Source of the DNA: Arthrobacter sp. AQ5-06
GTDB lineage: Bacteria; Actinomycetota; Actinomycetes; Actinomycetales; Micrococcaceae
Assembly (NCBI RefSeq): GCF_003287955.1
Contig: NZ_QMKP01000006.1
Location: 1-64,000 of the forward strand
Reading direction: 5' to 3'
Length of the DNA stretch: 64,000 nucleotides
The notes under the pieces are model-generated. The model searched no databases, was not told the DNA's origin, and saw nothing but the letters and a program-made list of their open reading frames with translations. This document shows, piece after piece, positions 27,369 to 36,477 of the stretch; position 1 is the first letter of the stretch, and the number at the start of each line of letters is the position of its first letter. A program made the translations under genes and the position numbers.

Positions 27369-29354
27369 GTGTCCGTCTCCCGTACTGAACGCCTGCTGAA
27401 CCTCCTGATCGCCCTGCTGAACACCAAATACGGCTTGCGCCGCGCCGAGTTGCGGGCGAAGGTCTACCACGACACGTCCGGCAACGACGTGGCCTTCGGC
27501 AGGATGTTTGAGCGGGACAAGAATGACCTCCGTCAGTTCGGGTTCGATGTGGAAACCCTGACGGACCACGGCTGGAGCGAAGATGACCCGGCCACCACCC
27601 GCTACCGCATCGGCAAGGAATCGAACCGCCTGCCCGATGTGCAGCTCAGCCCGGGGGAGTGGACCGTCCTCCTGCTGGCGTCCCAGCTCTGGGAGCGTGC
27701 CGCCCTGGGAACCGCCGCCGCCAACGCCCTCCGCAAGCTTCAAGCCTCCGGTACCCTGTCCGACGTCGAACTTCCCGTCGGTGTGCAGCCGCGGATCCGG
27801 CCGGCCGGCCAGGCCTTTGATGATGTTGTGGCAGCCATGCACGCCCAACACCCCGTCAGCTTCCCCTACCTGGCGAACACTACCGGCAAGGAAGAACAAC
27901 GGACGGTGGAGCCGTGGGGCCTCGGCAGCCGCTTTGGCCAGTGGTATCTGACCGGCTACGACCGCTCGCGCAAGGCACCGCGCCACTTCAGGCTTTCCCG
28001 GTTCACGGGCCCCGTCACGGTGTTGGAGAAAGAAACGTATTCGGCGCCGCCGAACTTCAATGTCCGCGCAGAACTGGACCGGCTTCCGGAACTCCCGCTC
28101 CGGACCGCCGTCGTGGACGTCCGGGAACGCCGCCTCCTTGGACTCCGCCAGCGCACCACGCCGGTTCCCGCCGGGAGTGCGGGAACGCCCGACGCCGGCT
28201 ACGAACGCCTGCAGGTCAACTTCAGGGACGCTGAGGTGCTGGCCGAGGAGCTTGCGTCCTACGGCCCGGACGCTGTGGCACAGGCTCCCGAAGAGCTGGC
28301 GGCAGCCGTGCGGCACCGGCTGCGCAACGCGGCCGCTTTCTGCGCCGCTCCCAGCCCTGCCTATCTGTTTGCGGACGCACCGCGGGGCCGCCCCGTCCGC
28401 AAACGCACATCTGAGGACCAGCTCAAGCGCATGCTGCAGCTGGTTCCGTTCCTGGTCCACAACCAGGGCCTCCACATCCAGGACGTCGCGGCCCGCTTTG
28501 GTGTCACGCCAGGGGAGCTGGAAAGCGACCTGCGGATCCTCATCTGCTCCGGACTTCCCGAGGGATACCCTGACGACCTCCTGGACATCCATTGGGAAGA
28601 GGGCCACGTTTACATCACCCAGGACCTGGATCTCAAGAGGCCGGTCCGGTTCACTGTGGACGAGGCGTGTGCGCTGCTGACCGGGCTCGAGACGCTCAAT
28701 GGGCTTCCCGAACTTGCCGAGGGTGGTGCATTGGAGTCGGTGACCCTCAAGCTGATGGCAGCGGCCGGCGAAGAAGGGCGGCGGGCAGGTTCTCTTGCCG
28801 GTCCGGAGGTGGGACCTGCGGATTCGGCCGTCCTTGACGTTGTCCGTGATGCCATCCAGGAGCGGTTGCAACTGCGGCTTGTGTACTTTTCCGCACAGCG
28901 CGACCAGGTTTCAGAACGCGACGTGGACCCGCTCCGCCTGTATTCCCTGGACAACACCTGGTACTTCGAGGCTTACTGCCATTCGGCTCAGGGGCTTCGG
29001 AACTTCAGGCTGGACAGGGTGCAGGAGGTCCACCCGAACGGAAATCCCGCATCCAGGCAGGCCCGGGCCGGGGAAGGCTTCCCGGCCAAGCTGTTCACGC
29101 CCAACGACGATGACACTACGGTCCTCGTGCAGCTCACCAGGCAAGGCGCCGGCTTGGCGGACGACTACTACGCCGAACGAGTGGCACCTCTTCCCGATGG
29201 CGGCCTGGTAGCCGAGATCCGGTTCGGCAGCACGGCGTGGCTGCCCATGTTCGTGGCCCAGCACGGCGGGGCCGCCCGGATCCTCGAACCGTCCGAGCTT
29301 GGGGCGGCAGCGTTGGACTGGATCGAGGCGGCCCTGGCCCGCTACGGCGACTAG
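27369..29354 (+). CDS. PafBC fused WYL-domain transcriptional regulator
   Basis: This 661-residue protein is PafB and PafC joined in one chain. Each half has a winged HTH and a WYL domain. The first HTH is near residue 5 (SRTERLLNLLIALLNTKYGL); the second starts about residue 350 (SEDQLKRMLQLVPFLVHNQG). In Actinobacteria PafBC activates the RecA-independent DNA-damage regulon, with the WYL domains sensing a nucleic-acid ligand. Some Arthrobacter species are known to carry this natural fusion. The start is GTG 27369. Its site downstream of pafA is conserved. Confidence 0.93.
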   Translation: MSVSRTERLLNLLIALLNTKYGLRRAELRAKVYHDTSGNDVAFGRMFERDKNDLRQFGFDVETLTDHGWSEDDPATTRYRIGKESNRLPDVQLSPGEWTVLLLASQLWERAALGTAAANALRKLQASGTLSDVELPVGVQPRIRPAGQAFDDVVAAMHAQHPVSFPYLANTTGKEEQRTVEPWGLGSRFGQWYLTGYDRSRKAPRHFRLSRFTGPVTVLEKETYSAPPNFNVRAELDRLPELPLRTAVVDVRERRLLGLRQRTTPVPAGSAGTPDAGYERLQVNFRDAEVLAEELASYGPDAVAQAPEELAAAVRHRLRNAAAFCAAPSPAYLFADAPRGRPVRKRTSEDQLKRMLQLVPFLVHNQGLHIQDVAARFGVTPGELESDLRILICSGLPEGYPDDLLDIHWEEGHVYITQDLDLKRPVRFTVDEACALLTGLETLNGLPELAEGGALESVTLKLMAAAGEEGRRAGSLAGPEVGPADSAVLDVVRDAIQERLQLRLVYFSAQRDQVSERDVDPLRLYSLDNTWYFEAYCHSAQGLRNFRLDRVQEVHPNGNPASRQARAGEGFPAKLFTPNDDDTTVLVQLTRQGAGLADDYYAERVAPLPDGGLVAEIRFGSTAWLPMFVAQHGGAARILEPSELGAAALDWIEAALARYGD

Positions 29355-29364
29355 ACTCGTCAGC

Positions 29365-29718
29365 ATGCCTTGGTGGTCCTGGATTCTGATCTGGATTGCG
29401 CTTATTGCGCTCTCCCTGCTTTTTTATGTCCTCCTGGGCATCCGGCTGTACCGCCAGTTCATGACGGTCATGAAGGACCTGGGCGCCGCCGGAGCAAAAG
29501 TGGCACACTGGGCACCGGCAGCGGCCATCGTCGATGACAGCTTGCAGCCGCCAGGATCGGCTCAGCCCGGTACGGCTGTTTTTGCCTCGCCGGCGCAGAT
29601 GCGTCATGATTACGACGCATCCAAGTCATCCCGCCGGGAGGACCGCCGCCAGAGGCGGGTCCAGCGGAAGCACGACCGGGGCCAGCCCCAGTCACTTCGC
29701 GATCTCAATCTCAGTTAG
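29365..29718 (+). CDS. single-pass membrane protein of unknown function
   Basis: This 117-residue protein has one N-terminal membrane helix (about residues 3-27, WWSWILIWIALIALSLLFYV) and a long, basic cytoplasmic tail ending RRQRRVQRKHDRGQ. It starts ten bases after pafBC and lies 32 bases before tatA, so it is probably part of the same transcript. Small proteins of this form are conserved between pafC and tatA in Micrococcales. No function is known. Confidence 0.8.
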   Translation: MPWWSWILIWIALIALSLLFYVLLGIRLYRQFMTVMKDLGAAGAKVAHWAPAAAIVDDSLQPPGSAQPGTAVFASPAQMRHDYDASKSSRREDRRQRRVQRKHDRGQPQSLRDLNLS

Positions 29719-29750
29719 ACGTAGGATGTTGTAAGAGGAAAGGATTTCCC

Positions 29751-30026
29751 GTGGGAAGACTCTTTGAAGGCCCTTGGCCAATTGTCATTATCATCGTCGT
29801 CGCGCTGCTGCTTTTCGCCGCGCCCAAACTCCCTGCCATGGCGCGCAGCCTTGGCCAGTCCATGCGGATCATCAAGTCCGAGGTCAAAGAGATGAAGAAC
29901 GACGGCAAGACCGACTCCGCCGACGCGGCCTCCGGCCCGGTGGAAGGCAAGATCGTTAACCACCCGCCCGCGAAGCCCGGTGAGCCGACCGACGGCACTG
30001 ACGTTCCGCCGTCCACCCGCGCTTAA
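29751..30026 (+). CDS. tatA: Sec-independent translocase subunit TatA
   Basis: This 91-residue pore-forming subunit of the twin-arginine translocase has an N-terminal membrane helix (GPWPIVIIIVVALLLFAA), a hinge (PKLP), an amphipathic helix (MARSLGQSMRIIKSEVKEM) and a disordered Pro-rich tail. The start is GTG with GGAAAGGA upstream. tatC follows within seven bases. Confidence 0.95.
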   Translation: MGRLFEGPWPIVIIIVVALLLFAAPKLPAMARSLGQSMRIIKSEVKEMKNDGKTDSADAASGPVEGKIVNHPPAKPGEPTDGTDVPPSTRA

Positions 30027-30032
30027 CCAGAA

Positions 30033-30869
30033 GTGGCACTGACGCGGGGCCGTAAGTCCAACCCTGAGGGGCGGATGGCTCTTTGGGACCACCTCAAGGA
30101 GCTCAAGAACCGGCTGATCAAATCGGCAATTGCTGTGCTGCTTGCCGGCGTGGGTGGCTGGTTCCTTTACGACCCCGTTGTCGTCAACCTGTCGGACCCG
30201 CTGATTTCCATTGCCCGGGATACGGGGCGCACCGCAGTCCTGAACTTTGCGACCATCGCAGATCCTTTTGCCTTCAAGATTCAGATTGCCATCCAGATAG
30301 GGCTGGTTATCTCCAGCCCTATCTGGATCTATCAGGTGTGGGCTTTTATCACGCCGGGGCTGACCAAGAAGGAACGCGGCTACACGCTGGGCTTTATGGC
30401 AGCCGCTGTGCCCCTGTTCCTGGCCGGCGTGTTTGTAGCCTGGCTCGTATTCCCCACCGTGGTCAGGGCGCTGCTGCAGTTCACGCCCGCCACCGGCGCC
30501 AACAACATCTCGGCCACCGACTACCTGACATTCGCTACCCAGATGTTGCTTATCCTCGGGATCTCTTTCCTGGTCCCCGTGATCCTGGTCGGCATCAACA
30601 TGGCTGGTGTGGTCAGGGGCCGGACCATCCTTAAAGCCTGGCGGATTATCGTCTTCCTGGTCTTTGTCCTGGCAGCGCTGGCCGCCCCAGGCACGGACGC
30701 GTTGTCCATGTTCCTGCTTGCTGCGCCGCTGTTGATTCTGTTCTTCGCGGCGATCGGGCTCTGCATCTTCAACGACAAGCGCCGTGACAAGCGCGTGGCG
30801 AAACAGGCTGCTGAGACGGACGCGACGGCCGACATCGCGACGCCCGGCAGCGAACTGAAGAACCTGTAG
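30033..30869 (+). CDS. tatC: Sec-independent translocase subunit TatC
   Basis: This 278-residue protein with six membrane helices binds the twin-arginine signal peptide. It has the conserved MALWDHLKELKNRLIKSA start, the P/E region SSPIWIYQVWAFITPGLTKKER (signal-binding site) and the later helices LGISFLVPVILVGINMAGVV and IVFLVFVLAALAAPGTD. The start is GTG. It completes the tatAC pair; no tatB is present here, as is usual for a minimal Tat system. Confidence 0.96.
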   Translation: MALTRGRKSNPEGRMALWDHLKELKNRLIKSAIAVLLAGVGGWFLYDPVVVNLSDPLISIARDTGRTAVLNFATIADPFAFKIQIAIQIGLVISSPIWIYQVWAFITPGLTKKERGYTLGFMAAAVPLFLAGVFVAWLVFPTVVRALLQFTPATGANNISATDYLTFATQMLLILGISFLVPVILVGINMAGVVRGRTILKAWRIIVFLVFVLAALAAPGTDALSMFLLAAPLLILFFAAIGLCIFNDKRRDKRVAKQAAETDATADIATPGSELKNL

Positions 30870-30893
30870 CGCGCGGCGCACTAGGCTTGAGGC

Positions 30894-33803
30894 ATGTCCT
30901 CTATTTCCGGGCCACTCTCGCCCTCTGAAAGCTACCGGGCCAGCGCGGAACGCACGGCCGAAGCGGGCACCTACCTCGGCGGGTTTGTCCGCACGCTTGA
31001 TTTCGAACTTGACGAATTCCAGCGTCTCGCCTGCCGCTCCCTCCAGGAGGGCAAGGGAGTGCTGGTGGCTGCCCCCACAGGTGCCGGCAAGACCATCGTG
31101 GGCGAATTTGCCATCTACCTCGCTTTGGAACGGCACCTTAAGGCCTTCTACACCACCCCGATCAAGGCACTGAGCAATCAGAAATTCACAGAGCTTTCCG
31201 AAAAGTACGGGGCGGAAAACGTCGGTCTACTGACCGGGGACACCAGCATCAATGGCGACGCCCCCGTGGTGGTCATGACCACGGAAGTCCTCCGGAACAT
31301 GCTCTACGCAGACTCGGACACCCTGGATGACCTCGGCTTTGTGGTCATGGACGAAGTCCACTACCTCGCGGACCGCTTCCGTGGTGCCGTCTGGGAAGAA
31401 GTCATCATCCACCTCCCCAGTGAAGTCCAGGTAGCTTCGCTCAGCGCCACAGTTTCCAACGCAGAAGAATTCGGAGCCTGGCTGGATACCGTGCGCGGTG
31501 ATACCGACATCATCGTCTCCGAGCACCGTCCGGTTCCCCTGTGGCAGCACGTCATGGTGGGCCGGGACATCGTGGACCTGTTCGCCGGAGAAACCACCTT
31601 CGACGAAATCGCGCCGCCCGCGGATGTGGAGACCGGAGCTCCGATACCGGTCCAGGAGCGGCTCACCGCAGCCACCAATGACGCCGACCGCCAAGGGTTC
31701 GAGGTCAATCCGGACCTGCTCAAGATGGCCCGCACTGAAGGCCAGCAAAGTTTCGCCGGACGCTTCGGCCACGGCGGACGGAGCCAGCGCCGGCAGCACC
31801 GGCAACGGACAGAGGACCGCCCCAGACAGGGAGCCCAGCCCGGCGCTGTCAGGAAGGCCAGCCGGCCCCAGGTGGTCGCGAGCCTCGACCGGCAGGACCT
31901 GCTGCCCGCCATCACATTTATCTTCTCCCGGGCCGGCTGCGATGCCGCCGTTGCCCAGTGTGTCTCTTCCGGACTCTGGCTGACCACTGAGAAGGAGCAG
32001 CGGATCATTGCCCAGCGCGTTGACGAGGCCGGGCAGGACATCCCGTCGGAGGACCTGGACGTCCTCGGCTTCTGGACGTGGCGGGACGGCCTGCTGCGTG
32101 GTTTCGCGGCCCATCACGCCGGCATGCTTCCCACCTTCAAGGAAGTAGTGGAGAAACTTTTCGTCGAGGGCTTGGTCAAGGCTGTGTTCGCCACCGAAAC
32201 CTTGGCCCTTGGCGTCAACATGCCCGCCCGCTCCGTGGTCCTGGAAAAGCTCGATAAGTTTAATGGCGAAGCCCATGTGGACATCACTGCGGGGGAGTAC
32301 ACGCAGCTGACCGGCCGCGCCGGCCGCCGTGGCATCGACGTCGAAGGCCACGCCGTTGTCCTCTGGCAACCCGGCACGGATCCTGCTGCCGTTGCCGGCC
32401 TCGCCTCGCGGCGTACGTATCCGCTGAACTCAAGCTTCCGGCCGACGTACAACATGAGCATCAACCTGTTGGCGCAGTTTGGCCGCGCCCGTGCGCGGGA
32501 AATCCTTGAATCCTCCTTCGCGCAGTTCCAGGCGGACCGGTCCGTTGTTGGTCTTGCGAAGCAGGTGCGCGGCCGCGAAGAGTCCCTCGCGGGATACGCG
32601 AAATCCATGACCTGCCACCTCGGAGACTTCACCGAGTATGCCCGGTTGCGCCGTCAACTGTCCGACGCCGAGAATGTCACCTCGCGCAGCAAGTCCCTGG
32701 CCCACAAGTCGCTGAATGAAGACTCCCTGGCGCGCCTGATGCCCGGCGACGTGGTGGACGTCCCGGGAGGGCGGGCGCCCGGGCCGGCGATTGTGCTGAG
32801 CTCGGACCACAGCGGCAGGGAGCCACGGCCTGCCATCCTGACGCTCGATAACCAGCTCAGGCGAATCGGCACGGAGGACCTTGAAGGCCCCATCGCGCCC
32901 CTGACGCGGATCCGGATTCCGAAGTCGTTCAACGCAAAAGTCCCGAAGTCCCGGCGCGACCTCGCATCGTCGGCCCGGAATGCGCTACGGGAGAACCGCC
33001 CGCCGGCACCCGGCCGCAGCACCGACTTTGGCCTGGGATCTGTGTTGCCCCTTCAGGAGAAACGCATCACGGAGCTCCGCAGGGCACTCCGTGCCCACCC
33101 CTGCCACGGCTGCAGTGAGCGTGAAGACCATGCGCGCTGGTCTGAGCGGTGGTGGAAACTGCGGCGGGAGACGGATGCCCTGGTCCGGCAGATCCAAGGC
33201 CGGACCAACACCATTGCCAAGACCTTCGATCGTGTTTGCGATGTCCTTTCCGCCTACGGCTACCTGGAAGCGGGAGCTGACGGGCGCCTGGCCATCAGCT
33301 CAGACGGCCAGCGGCTCCGCCGGATCTATGGCGAGAAGGACCTGCTGATTTCGCAGTCCCTGCGGCTGGGCGCGCTTAACGACCTGGACGCCGTCGAAGT
33401 AGCAGCCCTGGCCAGCGTCCTGGTCTACCAGGCCAAACGCGAGGACAGGGGCCTCCGCCCCCGGATGCCCAGCGTCTCGCTTGAATCGTCCGTGGATGTG
33501 GTGATCCGGGAATGGTCGGCCCTGGAAGACGTGGAAGAGGCGAACAAACTTCCGCTCACCGCCGAGCCGGAGCTGGGTCTTGTCTGGCCCATGTACAAAT
33601 GGGCCAAGGGACGCCACCTCCAGGAAGTCCTGAACGGCACTGAGCTGGCAGCAGGCGACTTCGTCCGCTGGGTCAAGCAGGTCATAGACCTGCTGGACCA
33701 ACTCGCCAAGATTCCCGGCCTGGACCCGCGATTGGCCAGGCTTTGCGCAGAAGCAATATCGCTCATCCGCCGCGGCGTCGTGGCCTACTCTTCCGTACTT
33801 TGA
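30894..33803 (+). CDS. helY: DEAD/DEAH-box RNA helicase HelY (Ski2/Mtr4-like)
   Basis: This 969-residue superfamily 2 helicase has Walker A APTGAGKTIVGEF (about 62), motif Ia FYTTPIKALSNQKF, motif II VMDEVHYLADRFRG (DEVH), motif III SLSATVSN, and motifs V/VI in TGRAGRRGID. The C-terminal third matches the Dob10/DSHCT region. A basic low-complexity insertion near residues 285-325 (GRSQRRQHRQRTEDRPRQG) lies between the RecA domains. In mycobacteria HelY-type enzymes act in RNA turnover; the substrate here is inferred. It follows tatC closely. Confidence 0.93.
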   Translation: MSSISGPLSPSESYRASAERTAEAGTYLGGFVRTLDFELDEFQRLACRSLQEGKGVLVAAPTGAGKTIVGEFAIYLALERHLKAFYTTPIKALSNQKFTELSEKYGAENVGLLTGDTSINGDAPVVVMTTEVLRNMLYADSDTLDDLGFVVMDEVHYLADRFRGAVWEEVIIHLPSEVQVASLSATVSNAEEFGAWLDTVRGDTDIIVSEHRPVPLWQHVMVGRDIVDLFAGETTFDEIAPPADVETGAPIPVQERLTAATNDADRQGFEVNPDLLKMARTEGQQSFAGRFGHGGRSQRRQHRQRTEDRPRQGAQPGAVRKASRPQVVASLDRQDLLPAITFIFSRAGCDAAVAQCVSSGLWLTTEKEQRIIAQRVDEAGQDIPSEDLDVLGFWTWRDGLLRGFAAHHAGMLPTFKEVVEKLFVEGLVKAVFATETLALGVNMPARSVVLEKLDKFNGEAHVDITAGEYTQLTGRAGRRGIDVEGHAVVLWQPGTDPAAVAGLASRRTYPLNSSFRPTYNMSINLLAQFGRARAREILESSFAQFQADRSVVGLAKQVRGREESLAGYAKSMTCHLGDFTEYARLRRQLSDAENVTSRSKSLAHKSLNEDSLARLMPGDVVDVPGGRAPGPAIVLSSDHSGREPRPAILTLDNQLRRIGTEDLEGPIAPLTRIRIPKSFNAKVPKSRRDLASSARNALRENRPPAPGRSTDFGLGSVLPLQEKRITELRRALRAHPCHGCSEREDHARWSERWWKLRRETDALVRQIQGRTNTIAKTFDRVCDVLSAYGYLEAGADGRLAISSDGQRLRRIYGEKDLLISQSLRLGALNDLDAVEVAALASVLVYQAKREDRGLRPRMPSVSLESSVDVVIREWSALEDVEEANKLPLTAEPELGLVWPMYKWAKGRHLQEVLNGTELAAGDFVRWVKQVIDLLDQLAKIPGLDPRLARLCAEAISLIRRGVVAYSSVL

Positions 33804-33852
33804 TGTACCGGCAGCCTGCCTTCTTCCCCCTAGCCCCAGGAGCTTCGCCCGC

Positions 33853-35505
33853 ATGACCATTGAACGTTCCACCACGCCCGCGTCGCACGAGCGGAAGGTG
33901 GTCCTGTACCGCAACGGCTCGGTCTACACGGCAGCGGACCCCTTTGCCACCGCCATGCTGGTGGACGGAGACACCGTTGCCTGGGTCGGCTCCGAGCAGG
34001 CGGCATCCTCCATTGCCGACAGCTCCATGGAGATCATTGATCTCCATGGAGCCCTCGTAGCGCCGGGGTTTGTTGACTCCCACGTCCACCTCACGGAAAC
34101 CGGCATCGCGCTGGGTTCCCTCCAGCTGGGCGGGATCCGTTCCGCCCGGCAGTTGCTCGACGCCGTCGCTGCATCCAAAGGCGACGGCCCGTTGCTGGGT
34201 CACGGATGGGATGAATCCACGTGGGAGGACCCTGCCCTGCCGGCGGCCGAGGAACTCGAGCAGGCGGCCGGGGGCAGGCCCGTGTTCCTGGCCAGGGTGG
34301 ATGCTCATTCGGCGTTGGTCTCGTCCTCCCTGGCTGCCGCCGCCGGGCTTGGCGGTCTCGACGGCTACGCCGCCGGGTCTCAGGTGAAGCGGGCCGCCCA
34401 CACAGCGGCCCGTCAGGAAGCGCGGCGGCTCCCGGAGGCCAGCCTGCTGGCCTATCAGCGGTGCGCTCTGACCGAGGCGGCCGAGAACGGTTACGTGGCA
34501 CTGGCGGAGATGGCCGCGCCGCATATCGGCGGAGTCTCCGATTTTCGCCTTGCCGCCGCGTGGAACGCAGCCGGCGAGGCTGTGCCGGAGATCCTGCCGT
34601 ACTGGGGCGAGCTGGCCACCTCGGAGGAGCAGGCCCGGGCGCTGCTGGACGAACTGGGCGTTTCTGTGCGCGGCCTGGCAGGTGATCTGAACATTGACGG
34701 TTCCATCGGCTCCAGGACAGCAGCGCTGAGGTCCGGCTACAGCGACGCGGCAGGGGAGCGGGGCAGCCTCTATCTCTCGGCAGAGCAGGCCGGCGCCCAC
34801 CTGGCGGCCTGCTCGCTGCTGGGCATTCAGGGCGGCTTCCACGTCATCGGCGACGCGGGACTTGATGCCGCGCTGGAGGCGCTGGAACTCGCGGCCGCCG
34901 AAGTGGGTGAGCAACGGATCCGTGCCGCCGGCCACCGCTTCGAGCATGTGGAAGTCGCAGACGCCAACGCAGTCCAACAGCTGGCCCGCTACGCCGTCAC
35001 CGTCAGCGCCCAGCCACGCTTCGACGCTGCATGGGGGAACCAAGGCGGCATGTATGAGCAGCGCCTGGGAAGCCGGAGCCGGTCAATGAACCCGTTTGCC
35101 ACGTTCTATGCTGCCGGTGTTCCTATCTGCTTCGGCAGCGACAGCCCGGTGACACCGCTTCGGCCATGGTCCAGCGTGCGCGCCTGCCTGGAACACCACA
35201 ACCACGCTGAACGGATCTCAGCCCGGGCAGCGTTCCTGGGCCACACGCGCGCGGGGTGGCGGGCGGCTGCATACCATAACCCCATGGCCGGGCAACTGGT
35301 TCCCGGCGCACCGGCCAGTTTCGCCATCTGGGATGTTGAGGAGCTGATGGTCCAGGTGGCCGACGGACGTGTCCAGTCCTGGAGCACGGATCCGCGCGCC
35401 CGCACACCCCTTCTCCCGGCACTGGACACCGGCGTGGACCCGGTGTGCCTGCAGACTGTGAAGGACGGCACAGTGCTGTTTTCCAGTCCGGCACTGCGAT
35501 CCTGA
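33853..35505 (+). CDS. YtcJ-like metal-dependent amidohydrolase
   Basis: This 550-residue amidohydrolase-superfamily protein resembles the YtcJ/exoenzyme-regulatory group. It shows the metal-site HxH in FVDSHVHLTETG (about 75), DAHSALVSS, GDAGLDAALEAL, HRFEHVEV and the distal Asp in FGSDSPVTPL. A small beta-sandwich domain is formed by the first 65 and last 90 residues. The substrate is unknown. A 31-base near-perfect palindrome lies within the coding sequence at 34022-34052. Confidence 0.9.
   Translation: MTIERSTTPASHERKVVLYRNGSVYTAADPFATAMLVDGDTVAWVGSEQAASSIADSSMEIIDLHGALVAPGFVDSHVHLTETGIALGSLQLGGIRSARQLLDAVAASKGDGPLLGHGWDESTWEDPALPAAEELEQAAGGRPVFLARVDAHSALVSSSLAAAAGLGGLDGYAAGSQVKRAAHTAARQEARRLPEASLLAYQRCALTEAAENGYVALAEMAAPHIGGVSDFRLAAAWNAAGEAVPEILPYWGELATSEEQARALLDELGVSVRGLAGDLNIDGSIGSRTAALRSGYSDAAGERGSLYLSAEQAGAHLAACSLLGIQGGFHVIGDAGLDAALEALELAAAEVGEQRIRAAGHRFEHVEVADANAVQQLARYAVTVSAQPRFDAAWGNQGGMYEQRLGSRSRSMNPFATFYAAGVPICFGSDSPVTPLRPWSSVRACLEHHNHAERISARAAFLGHTRAGWRAAAYHNPMAGQLVPGAPASFAIWDVEELMVQVADGRVQSWSTDPRARTPLLPALDTGVDPVCLQTVKDGTVLFSSPALRS
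34022..34052. repeat. intragenic 15-bp inverted repeat
   Basis: The arm GCTCCATGGAGATCA is followed by one base and its exact reverse complement, giving a near-perfect cruciform-capable palindrome. It encodes SMEIIDLHGA in the amidohydrolase, so coding constraint limits it, and the symmetry may be chance. Confidence 0.7.
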
Positions 35506-35618
35506 CCGGACACATCGGCCAGCGCATAAAGCGCCCTATAATAGGTAGTTGCGCCTGACCGCCAGCTATTCCGCTGCAGTTCAGCCGCCCCGACCGCTCC
35601 CGTCCAGGAAGGCCCTTT

Positions 35619-36362
35619 GTGCGCGTCCTCACCATTATTCCTACTTACAACGAGCTGGAATCGCTGCCCAAGACTCTTCAACGCCTCCGGGCAGCCGTAC
35701 CGGCCTCGGACGTACTGGTGGTGGACGACAACAGCCCGGACGGCACCGGGCAGCTTGCGGACGGCTTTGCCGCCGAGGATCCGCAGGTTCACGTGCTGCA
35801 CCGCAAAGGCAAGGCAGGCCTGGGAGCCGCCTACATTGCCGGGTTCAAATGGGGACTCGACGCAGGCTATGACGTCCTGGTGGAAATGGATGCGGACGGC
35901 TCCCACCAGCCCGAACAGCTTCCCCAGCTGCTGGAAGCCCTTGAACAGGGTGCGGACCTTGCCATGGGATCGCGCTGGGTCCCCGGTGGCAGTGTGGTCA
36001 ACTGGCCGCTGTACCGGCAGGCGATTTCGCGCATTGGCAGCACGTACGCCCGGCTTATGCTGGGTCTGAAGATCAAGGACGTCACCGGCGGCTACCGCGC
36101 CTTCCGGCGGACCACGCTGGAAAAACTGAACCTCGATCAGGTCGACTCGGTGGGCTACGGCTTCCAGGTTGACTTAGCGTGGCGCGTGGCCAAACTAGGC
36201 CTCAGGATTGAGGAACGCCCCATTACGTTCGTCGAGCGCGAGCTGGGTGCGTCAAAGATGAGCGGCAACATCGTTGTTGAGGCTATGGTCAACGTCACCA
36301 GGTGGGGCCTGCAAGCGCGCTGGAACAAGCTCATGGGTAAGAAGGATCCGGCACAGGGCTAA
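35619..36362 (+). CDS. polyprenol-phosphate mannosyltransferase (Ppm1-like)
   Basis: This 247-residue GT2 glycosyltransferase transfers mannose from GDP-mannose to a polyprenyl phosphate, giving the donor for lipoglycan and protein mannosylation. GT-A motifs are IPTYNELESL, VVDDNSPDGTG and VEMDADGSHQPEQLP (DxD-type metal site), with KDVTGGYRAFRR near the acceptor site. The start is GTG with AGGAAGG upstream. No acyltransferase domain is fused, unlike the mycobacterial protein. Its terminator has been split by the IS30 element. Confidence 0.93.
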   Translation: MRVLTIIPTYNELESLPKTLQRLRAAVPASDVLVVDDNSPDGTGQLADGFAAEDPQVHVLHRKGKAGLGAAYIAGFKWGLDAGYDVLVEMDADGSHQPEQLPQLLEALEQGADLAMGSRWVPGGSVVNWPLYRQAISRIGSTYARLMLGLKIKDVTGGYRAFRRTTLEKLNLDQVDSVGYGFQVDLAWRVAKLGLRIEERPITFVERELGASKMSGNIVVEAMVNVTRWGLQARWNKLMGKKDPAQG

Positions 36363-36436
36363 CACCCGCCGCGAGGACAGCTGAAGTACAGGCTTAAGAA
36401 AGGGCCGGCCAGGCAACGTGATCGGCGGGTTCTAGC

Positions 36437-36477
36437 GGTCGTTGCAACACCCAGAATTTTTGGGAGTTGCAACGACC
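36437..36477. promoter_or_regulatory. hairpin at the IS30 left end, directly before the transposase start
   Basis: GGTCGTTGCAAC pairs with GTTGCAACGACC; after one mismatch CCCA pairs with TGGG around loop GAATTTT. It includes the terminal repeat and ends one base before the GTG at 36478. It may limit read-through translation or be a transposase operator. Confidence 0.6.

Noticed and set aside
26871-28871. 666-codon minus-strand open frame
   Set aside because: It is antisense to FKBP and pafBC, whose protein families are certain. Long antisense frames are expected in GC-rich DNA.
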